This document shows, one piece after another, positions 16,579-24,268 of a DNA stretch of 26,655 nucleotides. The stretch lies in the NCBI GenBank assembly GCA_910584125.1, contig CAJTXU010000035.1, forward strand, positions 1 through 26,655, read 5' to 3'. Every line of letters begins with the position of its first letter. The first letter of the stretch is position 1. Origin of the DNA: an uncultured Muribaculaceae bacterium. Lineage in GTDB: Bacteria > Bacteroidota > Bacteroidia > Bacteroidales > Muribaculaceae. The notes beneath the pieces were generated by a model. It was not told the origin of the DNA. It saw only the letters and a list, made by a program, of their open reading frames with translations, and did no database searches. A program made the position numbers and the translations under genes.

Positions 16579-16586
16579 CAAATTTA
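16579..16586 (-). promoter_or_regulatory. -7 element of the HesA/MoeB-like gene
   Basis: TAAATTTG on the minus strand matches TAnnTTTG exactly and ends 4 bp before the ATG. Transcription would begin at or just inside the start codon, predicting a leaderless mRNA. A -33 element at standard spacing is not evident. Confidence 0.45.
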
Positions 16587-16599
16587 GTCAAACATTTTC

Positions 16600-16641
16600 A
16601 CAAAAGCAAGCCGCCCGGGCATATCGAATACCCGGACGGCT
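16600..16641 (-). terminator. Intrinsic terminator of glnA
   Basis: On the minus strand AGCCGTCCGGG (16631-16641) pairs with CCCGGGCGGCT (16609-16619), with one G-T wobble and an 11-nt loop, and is followed by TGCTTTTG. It starts 21 bp past the glnA stop. A palindrome GCGGATTATCCGC (16658-16670) spans the glnA stop codon itself and may add to the structure. Confidence 0.85.
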
Positions 16642-16662
16642 AATAAATGTTCTGCAAGCGGA

Positions 16663-18162
16663 TTATCCGCAGTGCCAGTATTTGGAGACGAGATTGAGCA
16701 TCTCCTGGCGGTTGCCGGCAAGGTCGGCGCGGAGGTGCTTGTCGTTATATGATTTGAGTTTGCGGATGATGCCGTCGATCATCCGGGCGTCGAACACGCC
16801 GTGCTCCTCGAAGACCGCGCGAGCGGCGTCGAGTGCATTGGCCGACTCCGAGCAGCTTGCCGGCAGCGAACGCAGCGACTCGAGTTTCTCGCGGTTGTCG
16901 TCGTTGTGAATGTTGACGCTTACATAGAGTTCCTCGGCGCGTTTGAGGGCGTCGGGATCCTCGAATCCCTTGCGTGCAGCCGTCACCATGCCGGCCAGGA
17001 GCTGGTAGACGTCGGCCGAGCCGTCGGCGCTGCGGAGCTCGACGGTCTGCTTCTCGGGCTTGGTCTGCGACGGAGCCTCGAGTGGGTTGGCCTGCGAGCA
17101 CATGTCGTTTTCACCTGTCCAGCCGAGAGGCACGCGCACGAGCACCGAGCGGTTTCGGTCGCCCCAGCATATGGATGTCGGGGCCTCCTGATGGGGCACG
17201 AGACGGAAGTAGCTTGTAGGCACTTTGTTGCCCATGGCAGTCAACGCGTCAGCATACTCGAGGATGCCGACGATGGCGCGTTTTGCGTTATCGCTCAAAC
17301 GGCCGTTCTCGGTCATCATGTTGCGACCGTCCTTCATCAGCTTGAAGTGGATGTGCAGACCGCTTCCGGCCTTGCCCTCGGTGATCTTGGGCGCGAACGT
17401 CACGTCATATCCCTTCTTGACGGCGGCGGTGCGGATGATCCACTTGGCCAGCATCAGCGTGTCGGCCGCCTCGAGAGCGTTGACGGGGAGGAACTCAATC
17501 TCGTTCTGCTCGAAGATCTTGTTGTTGAGCGTGAAATTGCCGACCTCGTTGTGGCCGTATTTGATCTGGCCGCCGGTCTGGGCGATGAGGTGCATGCACT
17601 CTGTGCGGAAGTCATTGAACTTGGCGAAAGGAGCCGATTCGTGATAGCCCTTCTGGTCGGTGGCCCCGAAGAGGCCGGTGTCCTCGCTGATCACATAATA
17701 CTCGAGTTCGCCCATCGCGTAGAACTCCATGCCCGTCTCGCGTGTGAAGAGCTCGAGGGCGCGGCGCAGCGACTGTTCGGGTGAAGAGGGCAGGGGCTTG
17801 CCTTCGTTGTTGAAGTATGAGCAGAGCAGCGACAGTGTCGGAATTTCTGCGAACGGATCGACGAACGCCGTGGCATAACGCGGGATGACGTACAGGTCGC
17901 TGTTGCCGGCCTCGATGAAGGGGAAGAGGCTCGAGCCGTCGACGCGCTCGCCGTATGTCAGTATCGAGTCGAGATATTCCTCGCTGTTGATTACGAAGTT
18001 GAGGGTCTTCAGACGGTTGTCGTCGGCCGGATACATGAAGTTGACCATCTGTATGTCGTTGGCCTTGATGAACTTGATGATGTCGGCCTTCGTGAACTCA
18101 GCGGGTGCTTTGTGGAGATACCGCACCACCTTGTTGGGGTTGAGAGAAAAGTTGTCGCTCAT
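16663..18162 (-). CDS. glnA: Glutamine synthetase, type I
   Basis: The 499-residue enzyme condenses ammonia and glutamate with ATP to make glutamine, the main entry of ammonium into biosynthesis. GSI motifs appear in order: GELEYYV (about 150, metal ligand), YGHNEVGNF, the substrate loop GSGLHIHF, NKVPTSYFRLVPHQEAPTSI, then the arginine-rich WGDRNRSVLVRVPLG and VELRSADGSADVYQLLAG. I do not see the E. coli-type adenylylation tyrosine motif, so control is more likely transcriptional or by feedback. A strong promoter lies upstream and a terminator downstream, making it a single-gene unit. The start MSDNFSLNPNKVV is the first ATG after that promoter. Confidence 0.96.
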   Translation of the reverse strand: MSDNFSLNPNKVVRYLHKAPAEFTKADIIKFIKANDIQMVNFMYPADDNRLKTLNFVINSEEYLDSILTYGERVDGSSLFPFIEAGNSDLYVIPRYATAFVDPFAEIPTLSLLCSYFNNEGKPLPSSPEQSLRRALELFTRETGMEFYAMGELEYYVISEDTGLFGATDQKGYHESAPFAKFNDFRTECMHLIAQTGGQIKYGHNEVGNFTLNNKIFEQNEIEFLPVNALEAADTLMLAKWIIRTAAVKKGYDVTFAPKITEGKAGSGLHIHFKLMKDGRNMMTENGRLSDNAKRAIVGILEYADALTAMGNKVPTSYFRLVPHQEAPTSICWGDRNRSVLVRVPLGWTGENDMCSQANPLEAPSQTKPEKQTVELRSADGSADVYQLLAGMVTAARKGFEDPDALKRAEELYVSVNIHNDDNREKLESLRSLPASCSESANALDAARAVFEEHGVFDARMIDGIIRKLKSYNDKHLRADLAGNRQEMLNLVSKYWHCG

Positions 18163-18234
18163 GGTTTAGAGTTTAAGTATGGTAATATGATTCGGTTTTA
18201 AGGTGAAGGGAAGGGTCGCTTCCGTTTCTGCGGG

Positions 18235-18266
18235 CAAATATAGTCATTAAAATCGATATTAACAAA
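18235..18266 (-). promoter_or_regulatory. glnA promoter
   Basis: On the minus strand TTTG (18263-18266), a 20-nt spacer and TATATTTG (18235-18242) match the Bacteroidota consensus perfectly. Predicted transcription starts near 18228, giving a 5' UTR of about 65 nt. Confidence 0.75.
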
Positions 18267-18273
18267 GAAATAG

Positions 18274-18311
18274 TAAACAAAAATTCCGTGCAACAGCCTC
18301 CTGTCGCACGG
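18274..18311 (-). terminator. Intrinsic terminator of the polyferredoxin-ferredoxin operon
   Basis: CCGTGC and GCACGG (18306-18311 and 18286-18291) form the stem, with further ACAG/CTGT pairing inside. On the minus strand it is followed by AATTTTTGTTT. It lies 25 bp past the ferredoxin stop and just upstream of the glnA -33 element. Confidence 0.8.
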
Positions 18312-18335
18312 ATTCGTGACATTCTGACATAAGCC

Positions 18336-18503
18336 TTAGCCTTCCATGGCCTTTTTGGGGCAGTTGCGGACGCACCTGCCGCATTCGATGCACTTGTCAT
18401 GGTCGATGACCGGGTAGCCGTTTGCGCCTTGCGATATCGCTCCGACGGGACAGAGCCTGATCAGCGGGCATACGTGGTCATGCGGGCATAGTTTCCGGTT
18501 CAC
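18336..18503 (-). CDS. Small 4Fe-4S ferredoxin-like protein, GTG start
   Basis: Translating the minus strand from GTG at 18503 gives 55 residues. Cysteines fall in two groups: Cys6, Cys12 and Cys18 (KLCPHDHVCPLIRLCPVGAI), then Cys38, Cys41, Cys44 and Cys48 (CIECGRCVRNCP). The second group is a classic CxxCxxCxxxCP 4Fe-4S motif. The first resembles Bacteroidales ferredoxins with CPLIRLCPVGAISQ. The frame overlaps the end of the preceding polyferredoxin gene by 26 nt and has no ATG, so translation is probably coupled to that gene. It presumably passes electrons to or from its membrane partner. A terminator follows. Confidence 0.85.
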   Translation of the reverse strand: MNRKLCPHDHVCPLIRLCPVGAISQGANGYPVIDHDKCIECGRCVRNCPKKAMEG

Positions 18504-19206
18504 TTGTATCATCGGTAATCTGGTTTTGAGGTTTGATTTTCATTATTTTGAGAGGGCATGCGGCCACGCACTTGCCGCATTTGATGCAGTCGGCATGGAG
18601 ATAGCCCGATTCGGAACCCCGACTGTCGTAAGGCGTGAGCTGCATGGGGCAGACGCTCGCGCAGCTTTTGCATTTCATCCGGCAGGAGGCGTCGACACTC
18701 ACGCTTGCGAACGCCTTGGGGAATGTCGGTTTCTTCGGGGTGACCCACGACGAGAGGGTGCCCATCGGGCAGAACGAGCACCATGTGCGCGGGGCGTAGA
18801 TGAACGAGAGGGTCACACCCACGACTGTCGTGACCGCTATGATATTCCAGAACACGCGTCCCATGGCGTTCCAGTCGCCCCATGCGAAATACATCTGCAC
18901 TCCGAACATCGTGAAGATAAACAGCACCATGAACGCCCGGAAACCAGTTGTGCGGACGAAGCGGGGTATGGGCCTGTGCGGTGAGTACTTCGCGAGCAGC
19001 CTATCGTACATGTTGCCTCTCGGACAGGCGTTGCCGCACCACCATCTGCCACGGCTCACGGCGAAAGCGACCGGCGCGATCATGCACACCAGAGCCAAAA
19101 GCCCTATTACCGGGAAGAAATATCCGACGGCCAGATATACGAGCAATATCCAATAGAGAGCATATCCGCGGGTCGGGAAGTATCTGTGAAATCTTTTCTT
19201 TGCCAT
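18478..19206 (-). CDS. Membrane-bound 4Fe-4S polyferredoxin, NapH/CcoG-like
   Basis: This 242-residue protein has about four membrane segments (about 17-50, 90-108, 118-137) and paired cysteines facing the membrane, Cys57/Cys61 (WWCGNACPRG) and Cys143/Cys146 (WCSFCPMG). A C-terminal ferredoxin domain carries two 4Fe-4S motifs: Cys175, 179, 182, 186, and Cys207, 210, 213, 217. Related proteins (NapH, NosR C terminus, CcoG) move electrons across or along the membrane; no partner oxidoreductase is in this window. The frame is open to 19230, but I chose the ATG at 19206 because the predicted transcription start lies between the two. Confidence 0.88.
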   Translation of the reverse strand: MAKKRFHRYFPTRGYALYWILLVYLAVGYFFPVIGLLALVCMIAPVAFAVSRGRWWCGNACPRGNMYDRLLAKYSPHRPIPRFVRTTGFRAFMVLFIFTMFGVQMYFAWGDWNAMGRVFWNIIAVTTVVGVTLSFIYAPRTWCSFCPMGTLSSWVTPKKPTFPKAFASVSVDASCRMKCKSCASVCPMQLTPYDSRGSESGYLHADCIKCGKCVAACPLKIMKIKPQNQITDDTSEPETMPA

Positions 19207-19227
19207 ATCAAATTTTGTTTTACGCCG

Positions 19228-19258
19228 CAAAATTAGTTAATGAGTGATTGACCGACAA
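19228..19258 (-). promoter_or_regulatory. Promoter of the polyferredoxin operon
   Basis: On the minus strand TTG (19256-19258), a 20-nt spacer and an exact TAATTTTG (19228-19235) are present. Predicted transcription starts near 19221, 15 bp before the chosen ATG. It overlaps the divergent oxyR promoter by about 11 bp. Confidence 0.65.
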
Positions 19259-19277
19259 CAGATTTTTATTATCTTTG
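19248..19277 (+). promoter_or_regulatory. oxyR promoter
   Basis: TTG (19248-19250) is followed after 19 nt by TATCTTTG (19270-19277), an exact TAnnTTTG. Transcription should begin near 19284, 11 bp before the ATG at 19295. The -33 regions of the two divergent promoters interlock. Confidence 0.65.
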
Positions 19278-19294
19278 CATCGAATTTATCTATC

Positions 19295-20221
19295 ATGACA
19301 CTTCAGCAGTTAAGATATATCGTGGCGATAGACCGCTGCCGCAGCTTTGCGAAGGCGGCGGCCGAGCTTGACGTCACTCAGCCGACACTGAGTGCGTTGC
19401 TCGTGAAACTCGAGGATGAGTTGGGCGTCCGTTTGTTCGAGCGGACCAACAGAAGCGTGCGTCCCACCTCTGTCGGCGAGGAAATAGTGAGGCAGGCGGA
19501 GGCTGTCCTCAGGCAGGCGGAACGAATCGCGGAGACCGTGGCCGAGCTGAAAGGGGAAGTGGGAGGTTCGCTCTCGATTGGTGTCGGGCCGTCGATCGCC
19601 CCCTATCTGACGCCTTGGTTCATCAGAAAATACACTGACCGGTATCCGGATGTGAAGCTGACCGTCAATGAGATGAAAGGCGACACACTGGTCGAGTCGG
19701 TCAGATTCGGTAAGATAGACATAGGCATAGCCACAAGCGGATACTCGGCTCAGGAGGTCGATGAGATTCCGTTCTACAGCGAGCCCTTCCATGTGTATAT
19801 GTCGCGGGACTGTTCGCTTGGTCTCACGGTCTTCAATCCCGCCGACCTCGAGCATGAGAAGATGTGGATCATGAAGGAGTCGCAATGCATGCGCGAGAGC
19901 GCTTTCAGTTTCTGCAAATCGAGAAGCATAGGGCGTCATATATATGAGGCGGGTAGCATCGAGACGCTGATACGCATCGTTGACATCAACGGCGGGTTCA
20001 CCATCATCCCGGAGATGCACCTTCCGTTTCTTACCGAAGAACAGCGCGCCAATGTGCGGCCGATTCAGGGCGATTACGTCTCGAAGCGCAGTGTGTCGAT
20101 CTATATCCGCAAGGACTTCATACGCCGGGGCATGTTGAGGAGCGTGGTCGGGACACTGCTTTCCATCATCCCCGGCAACATGGTCTCCGTCGGTTTGCCG
20201 GAGTCGCTCGGGATACAATGA
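19295..20221 (+). CDS. oxyR: OxyR-type LysR-family redox-sensing regulator
   Basis: The 308-residue protein has an N-terminal winged helix (MTLQQLRYIVAIDR, then TQPTLSALLVKLEDELGVRLFERT) and a LysR effector domain from about residue 90. Cys198 and Cys207 lie nine residues apart in QCMRESAFSFC, matching the peroxide-sensing Cys199/Cys208 pair of E. coli OxyR, followed by SIETLIRIV and GGFTIIPE. It should switch on peroxide-defence genes when the disulfide forms. The frame is open to 19244, but the promoter and the family N terminus support the ATG at 19295. It abuts the convergent acetyltransferase gene with no gap. Confidence 0.93.
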   Translation: MTLQQLRYIVAIDRCRSFAKAAAELDVTQPTLSALLVKLEDELGVRLFERTNRSVRPTSVGEEIVRQAEAVLRQAERIAETVAELKGEVGGSLSIGVGPSIAPYLTPWFIRKYTDRYPDVKLTVNEMKGDTLVESVRFGKIDIGIATSGYSAQEVDEIPFYSEPFHVYMSRDCSLGLTVFNPADLEHEKMWIMKESQCMRESAFSFCKSRSIGRHIYEAGSIETLIRIVDINGGFTIIPEMHLPFLTEEQRANVRPIQGDYVSKRSVSIYIRKDFIRRGMLRSVVGTLLSIIPGNMVSVGLPESLGIQ

Positions 20222-20734
20222 CTATCGCCAGCAGTTGCGATTTTGCGCGGTTTTCTGGAATGCGATTCTTGGGGTGCCGTCGGCGCAGTAGATTGTGCCG
20301 CAACGTGTGAAGCCGAGCCTGCCGACTGCATGAAGCATTGTGGAGTTGTCGGCGTGGGTGTCGAGACGGATGTTGCCTGTCATCGACATGCAGAAGTCAA
20401 CGCATTGTCTCAGCATCCCATGTTGAGATCCGTTGGAAGCGAGGCGATGAATTGTGCCGTAGGGAAGGTCGTTGAGCCATCGGCCCCCTTCTATGACAGC
20501 ATACGTCGGATCGGCTCCGATGAAAAAGGCGAAAGCCATTACAATCTCACCGTTGTCGTCGAGTCCGACATAGGCGGCGCCTTGCGATATGTCCTTGGCC
20601 ACGAGTTCACGTGAAGGATAACCGTTAGTCCACTGGCTCGCATTGCCCGACGCCCTCATATAGGCCCGGGCCGAGTCGTAACACGACATCATGGCGTCGA
20701 TATCAGCCGAGGTGGCTTTTCTTATCTGCAACAT
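20222..20734 (-). CDS. GNAT-family N-acetyltransferase
   Basis: The 170-residue product starts MLQIRKATSADIDAMM, the usual first strand and helix of GNAT proteins, and has NGEIVMAFAFF in the central strands. The C-terminal NSTMLHAVGRLGFTRCGTIY is the typical last motif, where an asparagine and a GF turn precede the final strand. It should transfer acetyl from acetyl-CoA to an amine; the substrate cannot be inferred. It ends one base after the oxyR stop on the opposite strand, and no terminator separates them. I see no convincing promoter upstream. Confidence 0.88.
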   Translation of the reverse strand: MLQIRKATSADIDAMMSCYDSARAYMRASGNASQWTNGYPSRELVAKDISQGAAYVGLDDNGEIVMAFAFFIGADPTYAVIEGGRWLNDLPYGTIHRLASNGSQHGMLRQCVDFCMSMTGNIRLDTHADNSTMLHAVGRLGFTRCGTIYCADGTPRIAFQKTAQNRNCWR

Positions 20735-20785
20735 TCCAATGTCTGGTTATGCTGTCGAGAGAGGGGCGAGAGGGGAGAGGGACTC

Positions 20786-21943
20786 TCAGAGCATGATCTT
20801 GCTGGATTTGCCGTCGCGCACGCGGACGTAGATGCCGGGAGTCTCCGGGCGGCTTATACGCACGCCCTGCATGTTGAACCATTGTTCCTCGCCGTCGGAC
20901 TGAACGTTGCTGTTGTCAACGATATCGTCGATTCCGGTTACGATTCCCGATTTGCTTATCACCTTGACAATCTCGTTCGACTGGTCGGTCGGGTAGCCAT
21001 TACGGCGTGTTTTGGCTCTGAGGACGTAGTATTCACCGAATGGTGAACTTACATCGAATGTCTTGGAATAGGGCGATTCCACCTTGTTGGCCCATGCTTT
21101 CGATGGATCTTTTATGATATCGGCCGCCCTCTCCGGCCCAGACATAAGCGATGAGTTCTCCTCGAAGCAGTTGCCCAAGGGTTCGTTGAGACTATTGTAT
21201 TTGCCCCACATCACATGCAGTTCCCTGCCTTCGGGGGCCGAGAGGTTGACAGTGTACTTTCCTGAGGCTGGATTATCGACATAAGAGAAGTCGGGAAGAT
21301 CCTTTGTCGATTCGGGAAGAGCGAACTGGAGCTCTTTAAGATAGAACCAACCTGTTTTATTATTAATTTTATCCAACGATAAATTGATTCTGTAATACAT
21401 GTCAGGACAAGGATTGGATACATCTAAGACAACTACATAATCATTTACAAAATCTGTTGGAATCGTCGCTTCGTTCGTAATACCGTCTGACATGTCTTTA
21501 TTGGGAGATACAGTGAGCGAGATAGATTTTACATTCGCCCAATAATCTCTGTTATCCACAGAGCATATAACGGCTAATCCAGAAACTGGCATTGCAACTT
21601 TGTCAATAGTCTTTAGATATGGTTTAGTTGCAACACCGGCACCGCCCAAGAGATTATAAATGCAATCTCGGTTACCATTGTCCGGGTAATTGTAGGCAAG
21701 ACCATAGAGTTCCCACTTGATGCCTAACATATTTTCTTTTGATGTAACAGGAATTCCATGATAGCCCTGGGTGCCACTCTCTATTTGCCAGTACTTTTCA
21801 TTCATAGGGTACGCTTCGTTGTAGAAGAACACTGGTGGGTCTTCAATCGCGAAGACGTGGGGCGCCGACAGCAGCAACAGCGTTGCCGCCATTGTTACGG
21901 AAATAATCCGGGCCATGTAGCTGAGCGTTCTGAGTAGTCTCAT
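20786..21943 (-). CDS. Secreted protein of unknown function with a Bacteroidales C-terminal tail
   Basis: This 385-residue protein begins with a signal peptide (basic MRLLRTLSYMAR, hydrophobic core about 13-28, probable cleavage after HVFA near 32). The middle is rich in Tyr, Asn and Asp and looks like beta-sandwich surface protein; I recognise no domain. A second beta-rich part (about 225-330, KYTVNLSAPEGRELHVMWGK) precedes a linker, VTGIDDIVDN. The last 35 residues (EEQWFNMQGVRISRPETPGI and following) match the short tail of many Bacteroidales exported proteins (Y/F-x-L/M-x-G-R/V ... P-x-x-GIYV). This suggests export and possibly type IX-like sorting. The central part is clearly more AT-rich than both ends. 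Confidence 0.75.
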   Translation of the reverse strand: MRLLRTLSYMARIISVTMAATLLLLSAPHVFAIEDPPVFFYNEAYPMNEKYWQIESGTQGYHGIPVTSKENMLGIKWELYGLAYNYPDNGNRDCIYNLLGGAGVATKPYLKTIDKVAMPVSGLAVICSVDNRDYWANVKSISLTVSPNKDMSDGITNEATIPTDFVNDYVVVLDVSNPCPDMYYRINLSLDKINNKTGWFYLKELQFALPESTKDLPDFSYVDNPASGKYTVNLSAPEGRELHVMWGKYNSLNEPLGNCFEENSSLMSGPERAADIIKDPSKAWANKVESPYSKTFDVSSPFGEYYVLRAKTRRNGYPTDQSNEIVKVISKSGIVTGIDDIVDNSNVQSDGEEQWFNMQGVRISRPETPGIYVRVRDGKSSKIML

Positions 21944-21970
21944 ATGGATAGCTTTTCTTGGTTATGGCCG

Positions 21971-21978
21971 CAAAATTA
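21971..21978 (-). promoter_or_regulatory. -7 element of the secreted-protein gene
   Basis: TAATTTTG on the minus strand matches TAnnTTTG exactly, 27 bp before the ATG. No TTG is found at the usual spacing upstream. Confidence 0.45.
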
Positions 21979-22088
21979 TAAAAATAATCTGATTTCGCTG
22001 CTATATCTCCGGATTTTTTTGCTCTGAATCATAATTTATCGCTTTTTTTGTGTTCGGATGTTCCCGCCAGGCCCGGTGCGGTGATAGA

Positions 22089-22120
22089 TTTGGGATTGTT
22101 CCGATTTTTTAGTAATTTTG
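22089..22120 (+). promoter_or_regulatory. lysC promoter
   Basis: TTTG (22089-22092), a 20-nt spacer and TAATTTTG (22113-22120) match the Bacteroidota consensus perfectly. Transcription should begin near 22127, giving a leader of about 62 nt before the aspartokinase ATG. A GCGGG/CCCGC pair lies in that leader, but no attenuator peptide is visible. Confidence 0.75.
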
Positions 22121-22188
22121 TAATCGAGAAACGGGCGGCGGGATATTCTCTTCCTTCACCCGCTGTCTGACCATAGACATTAAAGATT

Positions 22189-23571
22189 ATGAAGGTACTG
22201 AAATTTGGAGGAACGTCGGTCGGCACAGTCGACAGCCTGCGCAACGTCAAGCGCATCGTCGACTCCCTCGAGGAGCCTGCGGTGGTGGTGGTGTCGGCGC
22301 TCGGCGGACTTACCGACCGTCTGATAGCCACGGCACGCGCCGCCGCGCAGGGCGAAGACTCGTTCCGCGACGACGTGGCCGGTTTCGCTCGCAGGCATTC
22401 GGAAATAATAGAGGCACTCGTGCCTTCCGACAGGCGCACCGAAGTGTCCGCCACGGTGCGCGGCCTGACGGCCCAATTGCTCGAGATATACACCGGTCTG
22501 TCGCTGATACGCGACCTTCCGGCAAAGACACTCGATCTTGTGGTGAGTTTCGGCGAAAGGATGTCGTCGGTGATTGTGGCCGATATACTTGAAAATGCGG
22601 TGCACGCCGACTCGCTCGAGTTCATCAGGACCGAGAAGTGGTTCAACCGCGACATCGCCGCACGCCAGCTCACCGACAGCCTTATATCGGAGAAAATCGC
22701 GCTTCCGCTCGCCGCTACGGTTGTGACCGGCGGCTTCATCTCGCGCGACAAGGATACAGGCGATATAACCAACCTCGGGCGCGGCGGCAGCGACTACACG
22801 GCGGCGCTCATAGCGGCGCGCCTCGGCGCCGACCTGCTTGAGATATGGACCGACGTCGACGGCTTCATGACGGCCGACCCGCGTATCATCCCCGACGCGC
22901 GCGTCATTCCCGACATGTCGTTCATCGAGAGCATGGAGCTCTGTTCCTACGGCGCCAAGGTGATATATCCGCCTACGATCTATCCCGTCTTTCACCGCAA
23001 CATCCCCATCCGGATACTCAACACGCACAACCCGTCGGCCCCGGGCACCTTGATCACCGACAGCAGCGACTCGCTTCCTGCCGATGTCAGAGGTGTGTCG
23101 TCGGTCAAGAAGACGGCGATGGTGTCGGTGACGGGCAGTCTGACGGCCAATGTCGCCGAGATCAATTCGCGCTCGTTCAATGCTATGGCGCGCAACGGCA
23201 TAAGCATCCTGCTTGTGGCGCAGCCGGCATCCGACGCGGCGTTCTCCATCGCTCTGGCGGAGGCCGACGCCGGCAAGGCCATGGAGGCGCTCAGGGCCGA
23301 GTTCGCGCCCGAACTGCAGGAGGGCTCGGTGCGCGAGGTGTCGCTTGAGACCGACCTGACGGTGCTCGCCGTCGTCAGGGAGTCGATCAAGGAAATCAAG
23401 GGCCTCGGCGCGCGGCTCGTCAACACGCTGCAGCGCTACGGCGTTGACGTCAAGGCTGTCTCCGACGGAGCGTCCGAGACCACAATCGCCATAATAGTGC
23501 CCGACAGTGACGCCGTGCGCAGTCTGCGACTCGTACATTCGGCATGTTTCTCCGGCCAGCAGGCCCAATAA
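22189..23571 (+). CDS. lysC: Aspartokinase, ThrA-type, without homoserine dehydrogenase
   Basis: The 460-residue enzyme phosphorylates aspartate, the first step to lysine, methionine and threonine. It has the kinase motifs KFGGTSVG (5-12), VVSALGGLTDRL, SFGER and NLGRGGSDYTA (195-205), then IWTDVDGFMTADPR, and two ACT regulatory domains (about 310-455, MVSVTG and LTVLAVV). The wording, especially VVSALGG, SDYTAALIAARLGADLLEIW and YPPTIYPV, is that of the kinase half of bifunctional ThrA, not of LysC. The protein stops at the kinase/dehydrogenase boundary and engB follows after 15 nt, so no dehydrogenase is left here. The symbol lysC reflects the monofunctional state. Confidence 0.9.
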   Translation: MKVLKFGGTSVGTVDSLRNVKRIVDSLEEPAVVVVSALGGLTDRLIATARAAAQGEDSFRDDVAGFARRHSEIIEALVPSDRRTEVSATVRGLTAQLLEIYTGLSLIRDLPAKTLDLVVSFGERMSSVIVADILENAVHADSLEFIRTEKWFNRDIAARQLTDSLISEKIALPLAATVVTGGFISRDKDTGDITNLGRGGSDYTAALIAARLGADLLEIWTDVDGFMTADPRIIPDARVIPDMSFIESMELCSYGAKVIYPPTIYPVFHRNIPIRILNTHNPSAPGTLITDSSDSLPADVRGVSSVKKTAMVSVTGSLTANVAEINSRSFNAMARNGISILLVAQPASDAAFSIALAEADAGKAMEALRAEFAPELQEGSVREVSLETDLTVLAVVRESIKEIKGLGARLVNTLQRYGVDVKAVSDGASETTIAIIVPDSDAVRSLRLVHSACFSGQQAQ

Positions 23572-23586
23572 CGAAAACATCTGATC

Positions 23587-24246
23587 ATGGATATAAAAAA
23601 CGCAAAGTTCGAGGTCAGCAATCCCGACGTGGCCATGTGCCCGGCAACCGACGCGCCCGAGTACGCCTTCATAGGCCGCTCGAATGTCGGCAAGTCGTCG
23701 CTTATCAACATGCTGTGCAAGAGCAAGAAGATGGCCAAGACTTCGCAGACGCCCGGAAAGACGCTGCTCATCAATCATTTCCGGATGGACGACGGCGCAT
23801 GGTATCTCGTCGACCTGCCCGGTTATGGATTCGCGGCCCGAGGCAAGGAACAGCGCGAGAAACTGACCCGCCTCATCGACGGCTACATACTCGACCGCCG
23901 TCAGCTAACGTGCCTCTTCGTGCTGGTGGATATCCGCCACGACCCGCAGAAGATCGATCTCGAGTTCTTCGACTGGCTCGGCGAGCATGACGTGCCCTTC
24001 GCGATAGTCTTCACCAAGGCCGACAAACTCGGTCCGGTGGCGGCGCAGCGCAAGGTCGAGTCCTACTGCAACGAGCTTCTGCTGACCTGGGCCGAGTTGC
24101 CGAAGGTGTTCGTCACCTCTTCCGAGAAGGCCCGCGGCCGCGACGAACTGCTCGATTACATCTATTCCATCAATCGCGAGGTGGCCGAAGCCTGCAAGAG
24201 CGGTGCCAATGAAACAACGCCCCCTCCCGCCGCGCCCCAGCAGTGA
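23587..24246 (+). CDS. engB: Ribosome-biogenesis GTP-binding protein EngB/YsxC (YihA)
   Basis: This 219-residue TRAFAC GTPase is needed for assembly of the large ribosomal subunit. G1 is GRSNVGKSS (30-38), G3 DLPG (76-79) within DLPGYGFA, G4 TKAD (143-146) and G5 TSSEKARG. The switch I segment KTSQTPGKT is the EngB signature. The C terminus ends in a low-complexity TTPPPAAPQQ tail. It begins 15 nt after lysC and the next gene starts 22 nt after its stop, so it probably sits in one transcription unit from the lysC promoter. Confidence 0.97.
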   Translation: MDIKNAKFEVSNPDVAMCPATDAPEYAFIGRSNVGKSSLINMLCKSKKMAKTSQTPGKTLLINHFRMDDGAWYLVDLPGYGFAARGKEQREKLTRLIDGYILDRRQLTCLFVLVDIRHDPQKIDLEFFDWLGEHDVPFAIVFTKADKLGPVAAQRKVESYCNELLLTWAELPKVFVTSSEKARGRDELLDYIYSINREVAEACKSGANETTPPPAAPQQ

Positions 24247-24268
24247 ATGTGAGGTATATGGATTATAT

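Noticed and set aside
20545..20557. 13-nt match between the seed end of the spacer at 55-87 and the GNAT gene (possible self-targeting)
   Set aside because: Identity stops after 13 nt, the three bases in the PAM position are GAC rather than TTC, and one such match is expected by chance among 29 spacers in this window.
23572..23586. Frameshifted homoserine dehydrogenase remnant after lysC
   Set aside because: Only 15 nt separate lysC from engB, so no remnant can be present.
22180..23778. A 532-codon minus-strand frame across lysC and engB
   Set aside because: It is antisense to two well-recognised genes, shows low-complexity Arg/His/Gly composition, and has no recognisable domain.
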